Shown here in pieces: positions 1 to 14,500 of a DNA stretch of 64,000 nucleotides. Location: contig JAOANR010000002.1 in the NCBI GenBank assembly GCA_030278955.1, forward strand, positions 25,530,057 to 25,594,056, given 5' to 3'. A model generated the notes under the pieces. That model had not been told where the DNA came from and made no database searches. It saw only the letters and a list, made by a program, of their open reading frames with translations. The DNA comes from Hygrophila difformis (Eukaryota; Streptophyta; Magnoliopsida; Lamiales; Acanthaceae). The translations under genes and the position numbers were made by a program. Within the stretch, counting starts at the first letter, position 1, and each line of letters begins with the position of its first letter.

Positions 1-36
1 AAAAGAATAATTACCCAAATTTAAAAGACTAGGATG

Positions 37-478
37 CATAGTTATTAAGATCCCGATCTTGATCCTAAAATTTTACGATTTTATGATCTCACTTATTAAA
101 AACAATCCAGATCTTTGTAGGATCTTAAATTTAGTAGGATCTTGATCTTGATCCTGATCTTAATTGTAAAATTTCGATCTTAATGGTAAAATCTTTTAAT
201 CCTATACGATCCGATCCTACCAAAATTTGAAATATGCTCCCATAATCTCATGTTTTTCATAAAATCGGTATTGAATTTTATTTTCGGCAACAATCCTTTA
301 TTGCTTCATTTACTTAATAATATTTTATGTTATATTTTCATTTGTTGATATGTATAATTATTTTTATCTATTATTGCAATTTGGTAGGATCTTAAAATCT
401 AAATTCAATTTTACAATCCCGAACTTGTAAAGACAATAAGATCTTAGTTAGGATCTCGATCTTGATAATCTTGCTATG
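37..478. mobile_element. probable old hAT-like non-autonomous element
   Basis: An AT-rich block filled with degenerate copies of GATCTTGATCCTAA-like motifs in both orientations. The ends can be matched as an imperfect inverted pair starting CATAG (CATAG...AAGATC on both sides). The flanking octamers, ctaggatg and aatggatg, share only their last five bases, so the target duplication is weak. Structurally it resembles the better supported hAT elements at 729, 9,864 and 16,921. No coding capacity is seen. Confidence 0.45.
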
Positions 479-728
479 AATGGATGATTCAGTAAAATAT
501 TAGTATAATGATAAAAAAAAAAAAAAAAAAAATTAAAAGGTTTACCTAATGTCTAATGGTACTAACTAAAAAATTGATTATACAAACTGGTACTAAATAA
601 TTTCTTTTTCAGTTGGCACTAAAAAGAATAATAATAATTATATAAATTTCCCTTATTTTTTTAGTGGATATTTAAGCTATTTTTAAATTATCAATCTTTT
701 GCTGACTATAAAAGAAAGTAGTCGTGGG

Positions 729-1228
729 CAAGGTTTTAAATATCGGTTTCGGTATCTATATCGGACATATAAATTTAGGGAAATTTCGAAGATATATGAA
801 ATTTCGGAGATATTTGTAATTTTTTGAGAAAACTAATTTGAGTTTCTGAGATGATAAAAATGAAGATATTTCAAAATTCCTCATCTCTATTGCCATATAA
901 ATTAGTAATATGCTAACAATACTCATTTAATGATATAATATGCTAGTAATATTATTGATATCATGCACCATGTTATTGATAAGAGACTTAAAATTGATAA
1001 ACAAATTAATTATATGACATCATCAATATGGGTTGAAACATAAATTTTTATTTTTATTTTCTTAAAAAAATATATTTATAAAGATTTAGAAAAAATATTT
1101 TTAAAAAAAAAGTTTCGGGAAATTTCGGATTTCGGACGAAATTTCGATGAAAATTTTGCAAAAAAATATTGCATGTGAAATTTCACTTCGTGGTGTCCCG
1201 AAATCCGAAATTTCGGAGATAAACAATG
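729..1228. mobile_element. hAT-type MITE, TTTTAAATATC family, copy 1
   Basis: The terminal inverted repeats begin CAAGGTTTTAAATATC on the left and, read from the right end, CATTG followed by a decayed TTTAT. The flanking octamers gtcgtggg and gttgtggg form an 8-bp target duplication with one mismatch, as expected for hAT transposition. The interior is dominated by degenerate AAATTTCGG repeats near both ends. It is about 500 bp and has no ORF of note. It shares long stretches with the copy at 16,921. Confidence 0.8.
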
Positions 1229-1305
1229 GTTGTGGGATGCTGGCGGAACTGACAAAAGATATCGCAGGTTTTACAGAGAGGCGAAATCGTGTTTCGTGAG
1301 CGACA

Positions 1306-1645
1306 TGAAAGGATGTTAAATCAAATGGGTGCAAGGGACACTCCTTGAATGCAATGATCAATTGCTAGACATCGAAGGATGTTAAATCAAATGGCCGTAA
1401 GGGACATTGTTTCTTGGAATGTATGATGATCGATTGCTAACTTGCTATATATTGAAATCGGAATTATTAGAGATGCCCGAGAGTTGTTCGATGTAATGAC
1501 TAAAAGGACTTAAGCTTCTTGGAATACCATTATCATTGGGTATAGAAAAATTGCGTTGAAGATGTTTGTGGAAATACTTGGAATATGTGTTGCGTTTGTT
1601 TGAGCAAATGCCGATTCTTGGGCGTGATAAAGCGGTGTATAAACC
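1306..1645 (+). pseudogene. PPR (PLS-class) protein gene relic
   Basis: Plus-strand reading gives typical plant pentatricopeptide phrases broken by stops: MAVRDIVSWN at 1,391, then DARELFDVMTKRT, a stop, and ASWNTIIIGYR. A 30-bp stretch containing GGATGTTAAATCAAATGG occurs twice (near 1,311 and 1,375), so part of the repeat has been duplicated. The reading frame is destroyed by stops and shifts and no start is evident. Intact members of this family bind organellar RNA. The relic lies tail-to-tail with CTR9, about 350 bp beyond its stop codon. Confidence 0.7.
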
Positions 1646-1989
1646 AAAAGTTTAGAAAAGGAAAAATTGAAAACATAAAATTAAATTAATATACTCCAAA
1701 ACCATGACCAAAAACACATTTAACTCAACTCAAATCCAAGGAATTGAACCCCAATTCAAAGTAATTCCTTAGTTTGACCAAAGGACCCTTTATATTCTTA
1801 CAATTAACTTTTTAAGCTAAAAAATGAGTATGAAACTATAAGCAATATGGGCAGGCACGTAGTTAAGAACAAACATCCATGCTTCGGGTTTGATTCGGGT
1901 GAGAGACAGGAAATCATCACTGGTTGGACAAATGACTTTGGAACATACCACTTGTGGCGAGGATCTCCTTCATTGCCGGCTATGACTCC

Positions 1990-3401
1990 TCAATCGCTCT
2001 GCTCCATATCGGAGTTTTGATTGTGTTCGGGGGGCTGCTTCTGTGTTGGCTCTTCTTCATCTGATTCTGACCAAGCTCTTCTTCGTCGGCTTGCATTTGG
2101 TACAGCACCCTAAACCAAGAGAGAATAGAATATGACTCAAGAAATAGGAATGCAAGAAAGTGAAGTAAAACAAAAGCTCTTAGAAATATGATGCTGTGAA
2201 GGACTAAAGGGATATATGCAAAAGCAGAACAAGAAAGAATTATGCTTCTGGCAGGTGCTGTGTCATATTATCAGAGTGATTAATGTCAGAGTAACCATTG
2301 GAATCAAGGAACAAAAGGTTTTTGGAACACTCAGAATGAGAAGTCAGAAATGAGAGCGATGGTTTTATCCATTACCCTCATGCAGTGATACACATACATA
2401 TATGGCGTGAAGCCAGAGAGAGAGAGAGCGAGGGAGTTACCGCATCATCCTCAGCATCAGAGTCTTCTAGGCCAGCCGCTGCAAGAAGATCCTGAGGATT
2501 GTCTTCTTTCTCTTCATTATCATTTGCACGATCATCTTGCTCCCTATACGAGGCATCATACTCACCATCCTCATGATCCTCCACCTCCGCCTCAGCTTCC
2601 TCAGATTCGTAGCGTGATCTCTTATCCTTCTTCCTCCGCTTACCCCCTTTCCTCTTCCTTTTCTCGCTATGCCCCCCCTCCTCATCATCAGTGGGCTTCC
2701 GCTTTGAACCAGAGCTCTTCCATTGTTCCTAAAACAAAGATAAACCTTTTAGCTCACACTCACACACATACACACACAAACACACACATATATGTATAAT
2801 AAATCAAATCTAAAAAGAAAATTGATGGTAGGATTGGTAATGAATGAAGAAATGAAGTGTTGAATGCATGCACATTATCCTCCCTCAGTCCCACAATTAA
2901 TGTCTTGCTTGCCTTCTTGGGTTAATCCCAACATTAATGTCTTCTTTCCAAAAAAGGTACTAGTAATTACAATCTTTTTTTTTTAAGCAATTAAAGGCCA
3001 ATTAAAGGCCTGGGAAAGGGGTGGTGGGAGTCCATACCACACAAATTACAAAAGGAACAAAGGGGAGGGATAGGGGGCCGGATGGGGATTCGAACCCCCC
3101 CCCCCCCCCCCCAACCTATACGCTGGGAGTCGGGGGACTAGGGTAAGTCCACAACCCCAGTAATTACAAAATTTGGAACATACTATATAATTATTAAATC
3201 CAAACACGCTACCATCAAATCAATTTAATAAATAAATCAATTAAAATTAGAAACTTATCCATCAATAAATCCAAACTCACAACCATAAATATCTAATTTA
3301 CCACTCACTTTAAACACTAATTAAACACTAATCTACCGCACATTAATTCACATGCCGATCAGTAACACAAGACAACAATTCTGGGACAGAGGGTGTACAA
3401 C

Positions 3402-3440
<39 letters not shown>

Positions 3441-6400
3441 TCCCTCCGTTTTTTTTTGTTAGCTACTGTTGACTAATGGGTACTGTTCACTTATATACTT
3501 TGACTTAAAGTTTTCTCATGGTTATACAAGTTAAAATATGGCCAAGTGTGATCTTGTTAGATTCGTCTCGTCTTGTAGATTTTAAATATCGAACTTTTAG
3601 AATTTTTACATGTACCGAATTTGAATTATTAATGGTTTAAAATGTGCATTGGACTGACTGCGTGCTGAGTGGGTCCGTAGCTATCTTTAAAAAACGGAGG
3701 GAGTATAATATAATGCAGAAACTCGTCCAAATTCAAACTCACGAAATCTCTAATTTACCCCTCACTTGAAACACTAATCCACTGCACCTTAATTCTCGTG
3801 CCGAACAATAACAAGACAACAATTCTGGGACAGAGGGTGTACAGCAGAATATATCAGGAAACTTGTCCAAATTCTTCTATCCTTTTTAAAATCATCTTCA
3901 GGATTATGCTCAAATTGAGATAGAATCTTGGGAGTTAGTTAACCCAGGAATTTAAAATTGGCAAAGTATTCATATGAATCACATCTCTTGGATTTGAGGG
4001 GAGGTTTAAAGGTCAATTATTTACTTTACACTTACTGTTTGGTAATAAATGTAAATTTTAGCGACAAATCCATTATTCCAATTTCCAAACATAAAATTTT
4101 AAATGAAACCATTTTTCTTATATCAAATCCACCTTAACAAGAAAGCCCACGGTGATATCCTATTCTGAACAAAATGTTCTGATAATTAATCAGGGAAATA
4201 GCATATCAAGAAAGAACCAACTGGTTGCTAAATATGAGGTAGTATGTGCTACACTATTAAGCAATAAATGGTTTTTATGTAGATAAGAGCATCTAAAAAA
4301 CATCAGATAGAAGCAGTTCTCAGAAGAGAGTAAAAAATGTTGAAAATGAACGAAGACTAAACAGATTATAAGCAATCTATTACCTTCATGCGTTCCAAAT
4401 GCTTTTCTTGTTGCATAACTTGCTTTAATTCATCCTCTTGTTTACGCTTTTCCAACTGCTTTTTAACTTAAATAATATGAGTAAATGAAGAGGTAAAAGT
4501 TAACTGAAATGAGATAAAGGAAAACAATCAATAACCTGGACTTTTCTGTGTTCTTCAGCCTTTCTGCGTGATTCATCAGCCAACTCCATCTGGCGCATGA
4601 CTTCCAATCTTTGGATATTCTGCATCTCTTCACGCTCAGCAAGATCACAATGAACATTCGCAGCTTCGAGCAAGTGCTTGCAATATGCAACATGAGTTTC
4701 AATTTTCTTCTCATCAAATCCATGAAAGTGAAGGTTTGAAGCTGAAGACAGCAGGCTAAACACACGGACGGCATTTTTTAGCTCAGCAACAGTTGCACGC
4801 ACCTGTGGCGTAGTCGAATAGTGGCAATTCAAATCAGAACTACAGTGAATGCTATAATATGGATCCTAGATGAGTATCACATTAACAGACAGGTCACGGG
4901 ACTATTTTTTACGAGGACGAAACAACTAAATTAAGGCACGAAAATGGGCACGCAAATATAATGATTATGATAAGCTTATTGTTGAAGCCTCTATTCCCTC
5001 ATATAGGGACACGGGACACCAAAGATGACTAGTAAAGAGACAGAAAACAGAAAATCTTAGATTTTCCAAGACGAGCAGATTAGATCAAACAGAGAAAGAA
5101 ATGCATATCTGCAAGGCACCCCAAGCAATGGTAGTGAAGTTGAAATAGTAGCAATCCTCAAGACTGAAAAAAATCGAAAGTTACCATTCATCAAGTCAAA
5201 GCAGGAAAACATCAAGATAAAAAATGACCTCATCCAGTGTCCGTTTTGTCTTTTGAAGTGTTGATGCTGAGAACTTCTGCAGAGTAACTCCAGCATCAAA
5301 CCTTAATGTGTAATTTGATGGAGCCAGGTGAATGGCTCTTAGCAAAGTTTTCTTACAGTCTTGCCATTGTTCAGCTTCATAATGTGTTCGTGCCAAGTAC
5401 AGAAGCACTTGACTATCAGTATTATGGTAGAACTTGCGCAGACAATTTTGATACTGCAATGAGCAAACTTTTAAGAGTGCATAGGTAAAAGCACTAGGTT
5501 TTGCAATAACTATACAAACAGAAAATACTGAACAAACCATTTTTACTGCCAAGGCATGATTGCCCTGAGCAAAATGAACGTGTGCAAGGTTAATCCAGAC
5601 ATCCGGCATCAGAACATTAAAACTTCCACTTGCAGCTTCTTGAACCTATAGAAAATGAACATTGGTGCTTAAATAGGGTGTATCATTCCTTTGTCACAAT
5701 TAGATAATAAAGAAGCGCTAGAGACCTGTGTAAACAGATCTTTGGCTATATCAAATTGACCCTTCTCTGCAAATACCATACCAGCCCCATTTGCTGCATA
5801 GAGGTTAGCAGGTTGTTGCAAAAGAACCTGGCAAAGAAGAAATATAGTGAGTAATAGAAGGAACATGATGGTGCATGTATAAACGATAGTCTGGATAACA
5901 TGAAAGCACCTTATAAATGATTGAAAATTAGCAAACAAGTTTAGCCAGTCAGATTCAACTCAACTGAGGCCACAATTAACAACCACAAGGCAAAAAGGCT
6001 AAAGAGGTATAAAAGGGAAATGACAAGGTAACACTAGTAAGTAGTGATTCAATAAATTATCTCCCACAGAGACAGTGGATAGCATACTTTAGTGTAGAGT
6101 TCCTTGGCCTTCTCGTAATGTGTAGCTTCCAATTTAGGAGCTCTTTTCTCATTACGATTTGCTGCAAAGTAATTCCAATTTCCCTGGAAGACATCAAGAA
6201 AGGGTGGAACTCACTGAGATTGTAAAATGATAATGATAATTATAAGTAATGAGAGCACATTCTAGGCAAACTCTTAAGTAATTGTAAAAAGGCCAAGTTA
6301 CAGCTCTCAATCAACATAAAGATATGAAGTTGAGAGAAAATACCATTAAAGAATAGAAATTAGGAAAAGTGTTGAAGTTATAACTTTAAAAATGCATTAG

Positions 6401-6629
6401 GATTATGCCATGTACCAGGCAAACAGCAGCATAAGAATCCTTTGAATCAGTTGACTCCTTTGCTGTCCGGAAAGTTTCTTTTGCTTTCACCCAGTCATCA
6501 TTTTTAAGCTCCAAATCACCGAGCATTATTAAAGCATCTGGGCATTTCTCATCCACTTTCAGTGCATCACCAATCTAGGACAAAAACATCTCATTTGAGC
6601 AGACATATTGATCTAAATGACAAGAGACA

Positions 6630-6660
<31 letters not shown>

Positions 6661-9600
6661 CTATCTATCTATTGAAGAAAGATTTTGCAGAGGAATATAA
6701 CCAGTTCAAAGCTAATTGGAACATTGTTTCGAGCTTTAGCAATGGCAGCAAGTCTCAAATACACATCCGTATATTCTGGAAACTGAAATTAATGTGGAAA
6801 ATTAGGACAAAGCAATGGTGAACGAGAATAAATCATGAAAGAGGATTAGTAAAACAACTCTAACAAGATCATAAATAATCACTAGCATCAATGTTTCAAG
6901 AAAATAACAGAGCCAATAATGCAGACTCGTGCTGAGAAAAGGTTGGCAAAGTAATACAACGCACAGGAAAAAGTTCTTGTCATGCATCAATCATGAAGCC
7001 AACAATTAAATTTCATCAGCTTATGGCATACCAAATGAAAATTCAAATATATCAATTACCCATATGCTTATAATTCGACATCTCTGCTAGGGGATCACAG
7101 TCTAGTGAAACATCAATCAGTGTTTACTTCAAAACTACATACAAATTGTACATGCATTTCAACACGTCGCTTGTCATGTGTATATGTCTAAACACATTGT
7201 TGTAGTAGGTTATCTAGCACCTTAGTTGGTAAGCCATCAACTCATAGTCACAGCTTTGTAGTGGCATCGACTTTATGCCAGGAAAATGTTAGAAGACAAG
7301 ATCGAGAACAAAATCAATATCAAATCAAAGAACCACCATCCCACAAGAGAAACTAAAACCAAACCACACTCTAATCAATCATTAAATATCTGGAAATCAG
7401 ATAGAAATTGATACCTTAAACAATATCAGACGATATAGAATACTGGCTAACTCAGTTTTATGCATCTGCTCCAACACTCTAGCCAAATTAAACAATGTTG
7501 AAACTTTAGTCCAAGGTAGTTCCACAGATAACCCTTGTTCTTCTAGTCGATGAAACAGTTGCAAATCTTTGAGCTGATGGATACTCGCACTAGCGTCAAT
7601 AGGATATAATGCATTAGCTATCAGATTAGCTTGTGCTATTCGCCTGGGACTCCTCTGTTCCACATGGCCAGAGGCTTCACCATGAACATCAGTCTTGGTC
7701 ACATATGAGTTAGATTCACCCTCAGCTTCACAAAAATCACACCATATTCCCTCTCCTAGAGCTTCTTTATATGCCTCAGCAGCAAGCTGGTAAAAACAAG
7801 AAATTACAGCAGCCAATAAATACAATTAAGTAGGACTCACTATATCTTGAATCAGTACCAAAAGAAAGTGCACTAACCTCAAACTCTCCTCTTTCAAAGT
7901 GAAGAGACCCAATATTATTAAGCAGTTCCAAAGGTACTTCCTCTTTCCCCTTTTTCAGCAGATTTCGAGCCTGAAGAAACCAAAGGTTTCATTAATGAGA
8001 CCAGATTTATGATTAGATTTTAATAATCTATGCTAGAAGCTAGGAACGGAAACTGAGTAGGCAAACAAACTCATTAATCAAATCCACAAAAAGAATTTAC
8101 AATATTTTAATGTCAGTAAAAACAAAGGTGCATGTTTCTTCTGCTCTTATCTAGGAAAAGTTTTCATTGCTTCCTTCCTATCAAATTGGTTATGAAGGCC
8201 AAGCAAGACATCAGTAGGCCCTGATAAAAGTCATAAGCAAGACATCAGTACATGTTTTGATGCATTGTTAGAGACTTAAGAGTAATTTCTTCCGCGCTTA
8301 TTCACAAAAATTTCCTCTTTACACACAAGTTTCTCAACATTACATTTATGTTCTTTCATATATAAATAAAAAAATAAAAGAAAAAAAAAAAGAATAACTC
8401 ATAAAATCCTATATCCTACCCTCTATAATTCCTATATAAAATATAAAACAATTAACTCCATCATTCTATAACATTGTTTCAAAATCAAAATCACCCAAAT
8501 TTCGGGGTGAATACCAAGTCACCTCCCAAAATTTTAATTACCTCAAAATGCCTGAACCATCTTAATTATATCAATTTACTCCCTGCAATCATTTTCTGTT
8601 TGCATTAGCAGAATATTCCTTAATAATTCAGTTATATTCATAATACATTCACTATGCTTTTTAAGCATAATAGGTCTAAACTTTTAAAATCTAATCAAAA
8701 TTCAGTTCAACTATTTGTATTAGTAAAATACATAAAAAAATTCCAAAATGTACTATTTTTAACTACAAAAACATACAACAACGCTGAAAATTTTCTTTAC
8801 TGATAGAATACCTTGGTAAGTTTTAAAATGTAAATGTTTAAACTTTGACATATCCAGTCAAATTATCAATCATACCCTTAAAGTAAACTTACATTCTATT
8901 TATTTGAAAAAAAATCAAATTCTTTAATAAATAAAATAAATTATATAGCAAATGTAGCTTGAAAATCAGTTTTTTTAGATCATAAAAAAAATATAAATAA
9001 AAGTAATAAAAAAACATTATAATATGCATGTACACACACATATATATGTATATATGATATTACCCCCTCCTCCAATCTCCTTCCAGCAGTAGCTGCTTCA
9101 CCAATCCAGCAAACTGAAAAGAGTGGGGAGGGGGCTGGCAGGTGGCATGGCAGGGTTGAAATAAAATGTGGGAAGACAATGTGGCCAAGGCAATGGGGGC
9201 AGCAACTGGTGGGGACATTTTGCTCTGATTAAGAAGTTTGGGAGGATTTTGATGTGGAGCGACATGATTAAGAAGTTTGGGGTGATTTCAGCCATGAGAG
9301 AGAGGAGGGGCTCAAAATCAACCAAAGATGCATCCCTTGATTCACCATTCCATAAGTGAGACCCCAACCCACCTATAAATACCCCTCTCCATTCATTCAA
9401 CTCCTCACACCAAAATCCTCTTCTCTCTCTATCCTAAATTTCTCTCTAGTGCTCTCTAAGTGTTCTTGAGAGTCCGAGTGCTCAAAGAAGTGGAAGCAAG
9501 CTATAGGAGTTCCTTTGGTTGAGTTTTAGCAAGTGCTCTTCTTAACAGTAAGCTGGTCTTACCCGAACATTATGTGTTTCATGCAAGTTCTTGAATTTAT

Positions 9601-11535
9601 TCATAGTTCTATGCATGAAATGCTTTTTAAATGCTTTAATCATGTGTTTATGCTTGGTTGTTAAAATGCTTTTGGGATTTTAATCCCATGTTTGTGTCAA
9701 AATGATTTTAAACCCTTTAATCTTGTGTTTTTGGGCTAGCTTGATGTCAAATTTTTGAATGGACCATTAGGCCATTATATGGAATTAAATTAAATGAAAT
9801 TGTTTGAGGGCATGAGCACCGCGGTGGTGCCTGAGTTGTGGATCACCGAACTCCCCTCTGACTCATTGTTTAAAAAGACGTTGCTGAGGGCCTCTGCTCG
9901 AGGCGGTACAAAACCGTACAAGAGGCGCCGCCTCTGGTACATGAACAAAAAAGCACGCCTCGCCAATGGTGAGGCGGTTGAGGCAGGCTGAGGCGGACGC
10001 CTCAGGCCCAAACGTTATTATTATTAATTTTTTAAAAATAAAATAAAATAAAGATGGGCATCATGGGCTCAAACCTGTCTTCTCGTATTCTGTCGTGCCT
10101 TCCCACAAGGTGGTTTTGGACTTCTCTTCTCCCTCACCAGCCAGCAGCCTTAACACCTTTGTCTTCTAGCCCTTCACTCTTCACTGCCAGTTGCACACAG
10201 GTTTTACTTAATTCCTTCTATTTTTATTTATTAATTTTCTCTTTCTGTTGTGTGTTTTTCACTATATGAAGATGAGAATAGCTTCTTAGATTTCTGAATA
10301 ATTATAATTTATATTCCTTATTATTTGTTTTGAACTTATGATTTTAAAGACGTGAAATATTTTAAATTGTTCTGAATTTATATTTTAGATGTTTTAAAAA
10401 CATTGATATATCTTAATTTTCTTTAATATATTATATATAATTTTACGTATTTTTCAATTTACGTCTCGATTTTACGCCTTGTACCGCCTCGAGGCTTACG
10501 CCTCGTGAGGCAGTACAAAATCGTACCGTCTCAAAAATCGTACTTTAAAACATTTCTCTAACTAAGTAGAAGGACGGTTCCTCCCTTAGTCCCACATGTT
10601 TTGAGCCTCTATTTCGCTAGGCGTAAGACGTGGTCGCAATCTAGTCTACCCGGGTATTAAACTCATAATTGAATCATGTGCATTGGGTCGTGGCTAGTAC
10701 TGTGGCCAAATAAAAATAATGATTAAATGACTTGTTAATTATTTGGATACTTGTGTCCTCGGAACGAGGCTAGTTTGCTCAGCATTGTTGCTCAATGCTG
10801 ATTTATTTGTTGTTTTTCCCTTTTTTTCAGGGTAACTTTCTTACTGAAGAATTGCACACACTTAGGCTCGAGGAGGATTATTTTCAGAAATAAGGTATTT
10901 TAAATTCTTATATCATATTATCTTTAAAACAATTGTTTTGAACATGACCCCAATTATGTTATTCATGTTAAACATTGTTTTGAGATTAATAAAGTATTGC
11001 ATTCCTTTTTAAATCACTAGAAATTTTATTATGCCTTAGTGTTAATTGTGTTTAAACCATGGAATACAAATTAGACTTGTGTGCTATCGAGTTGCGAGTT
11101 GCTTCTGTCTAAAGAGGCTAGGTGATAACAAGACCCTTCAGCCGGTGGCCGACCTCCCTTTCCTTAGAACCCCTCGACACAACTTTATAGAACTCAAGTA
11201 CTTAAGAGTAATTCCTAAATTAAGACAGGCTAGTCAAGTTTTCCTACATTTAGCCTTAGCATTTCTTAACTTGATAAGGAATGTGGCGGTAAGCCGGTAA
11301 CACTTCCCACCCAACTATATTTAAAAAACGGGGGTGTTACATAATAGGTTAAAAAAGAAATCAAAACACGGATTTCTTGTTTCTGAAGTAAAGATGCATT
11401 TCTCTAAAACCATTCTAAAAATAAATAAAAGCGTACAAGATACAATGTCGGTCAAATTGACAAATGGATACAACGGTGAGATGGAAATAAAAATAATGTT
11501 ACGACAGGAAATACAGGTCTGAATTGTTGAAACTG

Positions 11536-11569
<34 letters not shown>

Positions 11570-14500
11570 GCTATGAATATGACTGGCCACATTAAAATAA
11601 TTTGGTTTGGGTTTTCCAAACAGTGCGCTGACCAAAGAATGAATGTCTGACTAAATGTTTTCCTTTTCACACTTTTTTAATTGTGTATGGCGTTTAAACA
11701 AAAAATTTAGTGGAAGGAAACTGTAATTATGTGCTTTTGGATTATTTAAGCACAGGTTTACCACAGATTCAGAAAAGTAGTTTCATTCAAACTTCTGGTG
11801 GAAAAAGATTATTTCAGATTCAGACCTTACGTAGAAATTAGAGAATCTGATCTTTTATACCTTTTCTTCTAAACAGGTGTTGCATTGATTATATTATTCA
11901 GCATTTTGTTCCACAAGGAAGATGTACAAAGTACAATTTTAATTGTAACTGGAATGGTTCCATGTATTCTGTTGAAATAGAGACTATTATTATGATTTTC
12001 CAGCTTCAGAAAAATAAAATTGAAAAAAGAAGAGGGAAGCAGTTGTTGCAAAATGAGCAGCAAAGAGTAAAGTTGGAAATCACTTACAGTTTTAAGTGCA
12101 TCTAAAGCCGCATTGATGTCTGTTGAAATTAATAAATCGCCAAGATCCAGAAATGCCTGTCAATGTGTAACAAGTTACGGTTAAGCAAATAACCAATTAA
12201 AATATCCTGTACGCCATTGTTGAAAACAAGCATACAAAATACCCCATACTCAAGAAGATGAATCTGAGAATGCTAAAATATACAAATCGCAGAAACAATT
12301 CATTTGGATATTACTTAATTTGTATTTAATATCCATGACAGTTCTTTCAAATCTAAAGCTAGCTTTCTCCAAGAATGGCATTTGGAATCTTGCTATCTAG
12401 TGCCCAAAATGATGGCTATTGGTAAGGCTGCATTACTTGGAGCAATTGGTTCAATTCTCAGGAAATCCATGTCAATATGCAGAAAACTGAGACATATCAT
12501 GGCTGGATCTATATAATAGCACAAATCAGAATGGTGATAGTTCATACACTCAGACAGTAGACTCAACCTAATAACTTTAGCAACACGGATACAGTGGATG
12601 CAATACACAACATAACAAAGAGCATTGAATTAGCGAAATCAAGTATAAAATGAACAGCAAATACAATCACCTGAGGATCTCGAGGATCAATTTTGGTAGC
12701 TTTCTTGTATAGTTCTTGTGCCTTCTCATTCTGCTCAAGTAGAACATAAATGTGTGCAAGAGCCTGTAACAAAACAAATGTACTCAGTCATAACCAAATA
12801 ATATCCTGAAGACAATGAATTTGTTACATAATTCTTCACTCACCTTCAATGTTTCAGAATTTTCAGGTTGCACCTCCAAGACTTTTTCAAAATTGGCCAA
12901 TGCACTTCTTAGATCCCCTAATTTTTGTTGGACCTGACCCAGACCTATTTGAAGGAAAAGTTAATCGGTCACTCAACATAACTATGCATGATAAAAAAAA
13001 AAAAGAATAAGTTACACATAAACTGATGGACTGAATTTTCTTGGATCAATTTCTTGAATGCGAAATCAAATTGTTGATACTCTCCCTGCCCAAGCCCAAG
13101 GCGAAAGGTTTCTAGGGGCATATTCAGCCAATTCATTCTCAGCACCTCACTTCTTTCAAGAAAAATTGATCAATGTAAAATACAATCACATGCTAATATA
13201 TAACCGGGTTTACTGGGATACACTTTAGCTATTTTTCCTTACCTTGCCAAACGATGCTGTTTGACGGACTCAGATGACAGTAAAGATAGTCTATGTTGAG
13301 GCATATGAACTTGGGGCAAGGGTTAAGGAAAAGAACGTTATATAGCATTGCATTAAGTAGCCCCACCAAAACAGAAAAACAAAAAAAAAAAAAAAAAAAA
13401 AAGGAAGAAGAAGAAAAGAAAAGCAAAGTGCCTTATTTTCCTTGCGTACGATAAGTTACCACGTGTTTCTGCATGTATAATTGATAACCATAAATGTAAT
13501 ACCTTCTTTTATTCTAAATAAACTAGAATAATCAAATGGCATAATACTACAGAATAAAATTGATGCTAAACTATTTTTTGATTTTGCAACAGTTGACCTA
13601 ATATGAAATAGTGGCCAATACTTCCTCCATATGTTAACTAAAATAGATTGATCAAAATTTCCTCATAACATTCCATGAAAAATGAATAAAGGTAGGAAAT
13701 AGGACAGAACAATCCACTTACCATAATAAGGCAGCACAAACTCATGAGGATTATTGCTTTCTTTTACAGAAGCCATATAATACATTCCAGCCTTTTCATA
13801 GTCCCCCTGTATCAAGCATTTAAAAACAGTCATAACAAGCAAAGGAAATGAGCAAGCAATAAAATCATGGATATTAAAATATTTAGGGCCCCATAAAACT
13901 AAATGAGGGTCTGAACCATTAAGTTATAAATTTATAATGATTAAATAATTATTTTTTATTTTTTAAAATAAAGAAATATTTGATGCTACTTTCATTCAGT
14001 AGTAATAAGTACTGTTAAGTCCTTGAGTTCTATGTTGTGAAGATGATCAACGTTGTTCTATAGTTGTGACGACGACTCATGAACAACGCAATCTGATAAT
14101 GGAGAAAGGACAACAAGGGACGCTGAGGCAAAGTTTGTATAGCAGATTTGAATTTTTGTGGAGATACTCGTTTTCCCTCTGATGTTGAAACAACCTATCA
14201 ACAACGGGTATAGCACAACTGGAAAGTACAAATGATGTTGACGTGGCCACTTCCTCCCTGCAGGCTTTAGGGTTTTAAATGGGCCTTGTACTCCTATAAA
14301 TACCTGTTTTCGAGTCTTCCTCATTAACACTAATATTCAGCCACTCTAAAGAAGAGAAAACAGAGCATTCTTCAAGGTCCTTCTCTGCCATGGTGATCTA
14401 AGGGAAGCTGGAGCCATAATCCCCCCAGTTCGTTGTTGACAGAAGGCAGGAACAACCATTCCACAACTGCATTTCGTTGTTGCCAGAAGACTCCAACAAC

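Larger units (their letters stand above)
3253..3848. repeat. direct duplication flanking a Stowaway MITE
   Basis: A segment of about 140 bp occurs twice in direct orientation, roughly 3,253-3,403 and 3,716-3,848. Both end in GACAACAATTCTGGGACAGA followed by GGGTGTAC. The Stowaway at 3,440 and a (TA)n run lie between them. The copies have diverged by small indels and substitutions. Confidence 0.65.

Noticed and set aside
2407..2799. 130-codon plus-strand ORF opposite CTR9 exon 23
   Set aside because: Antisense shadow of the acidic and basic CTR9 tail.
3081..3100. tRNA-like GGATTCGAACC
   Set aside because: No acceptor or anticodon arm can be built; the exact flanking duplication and A tail make it a SINE.
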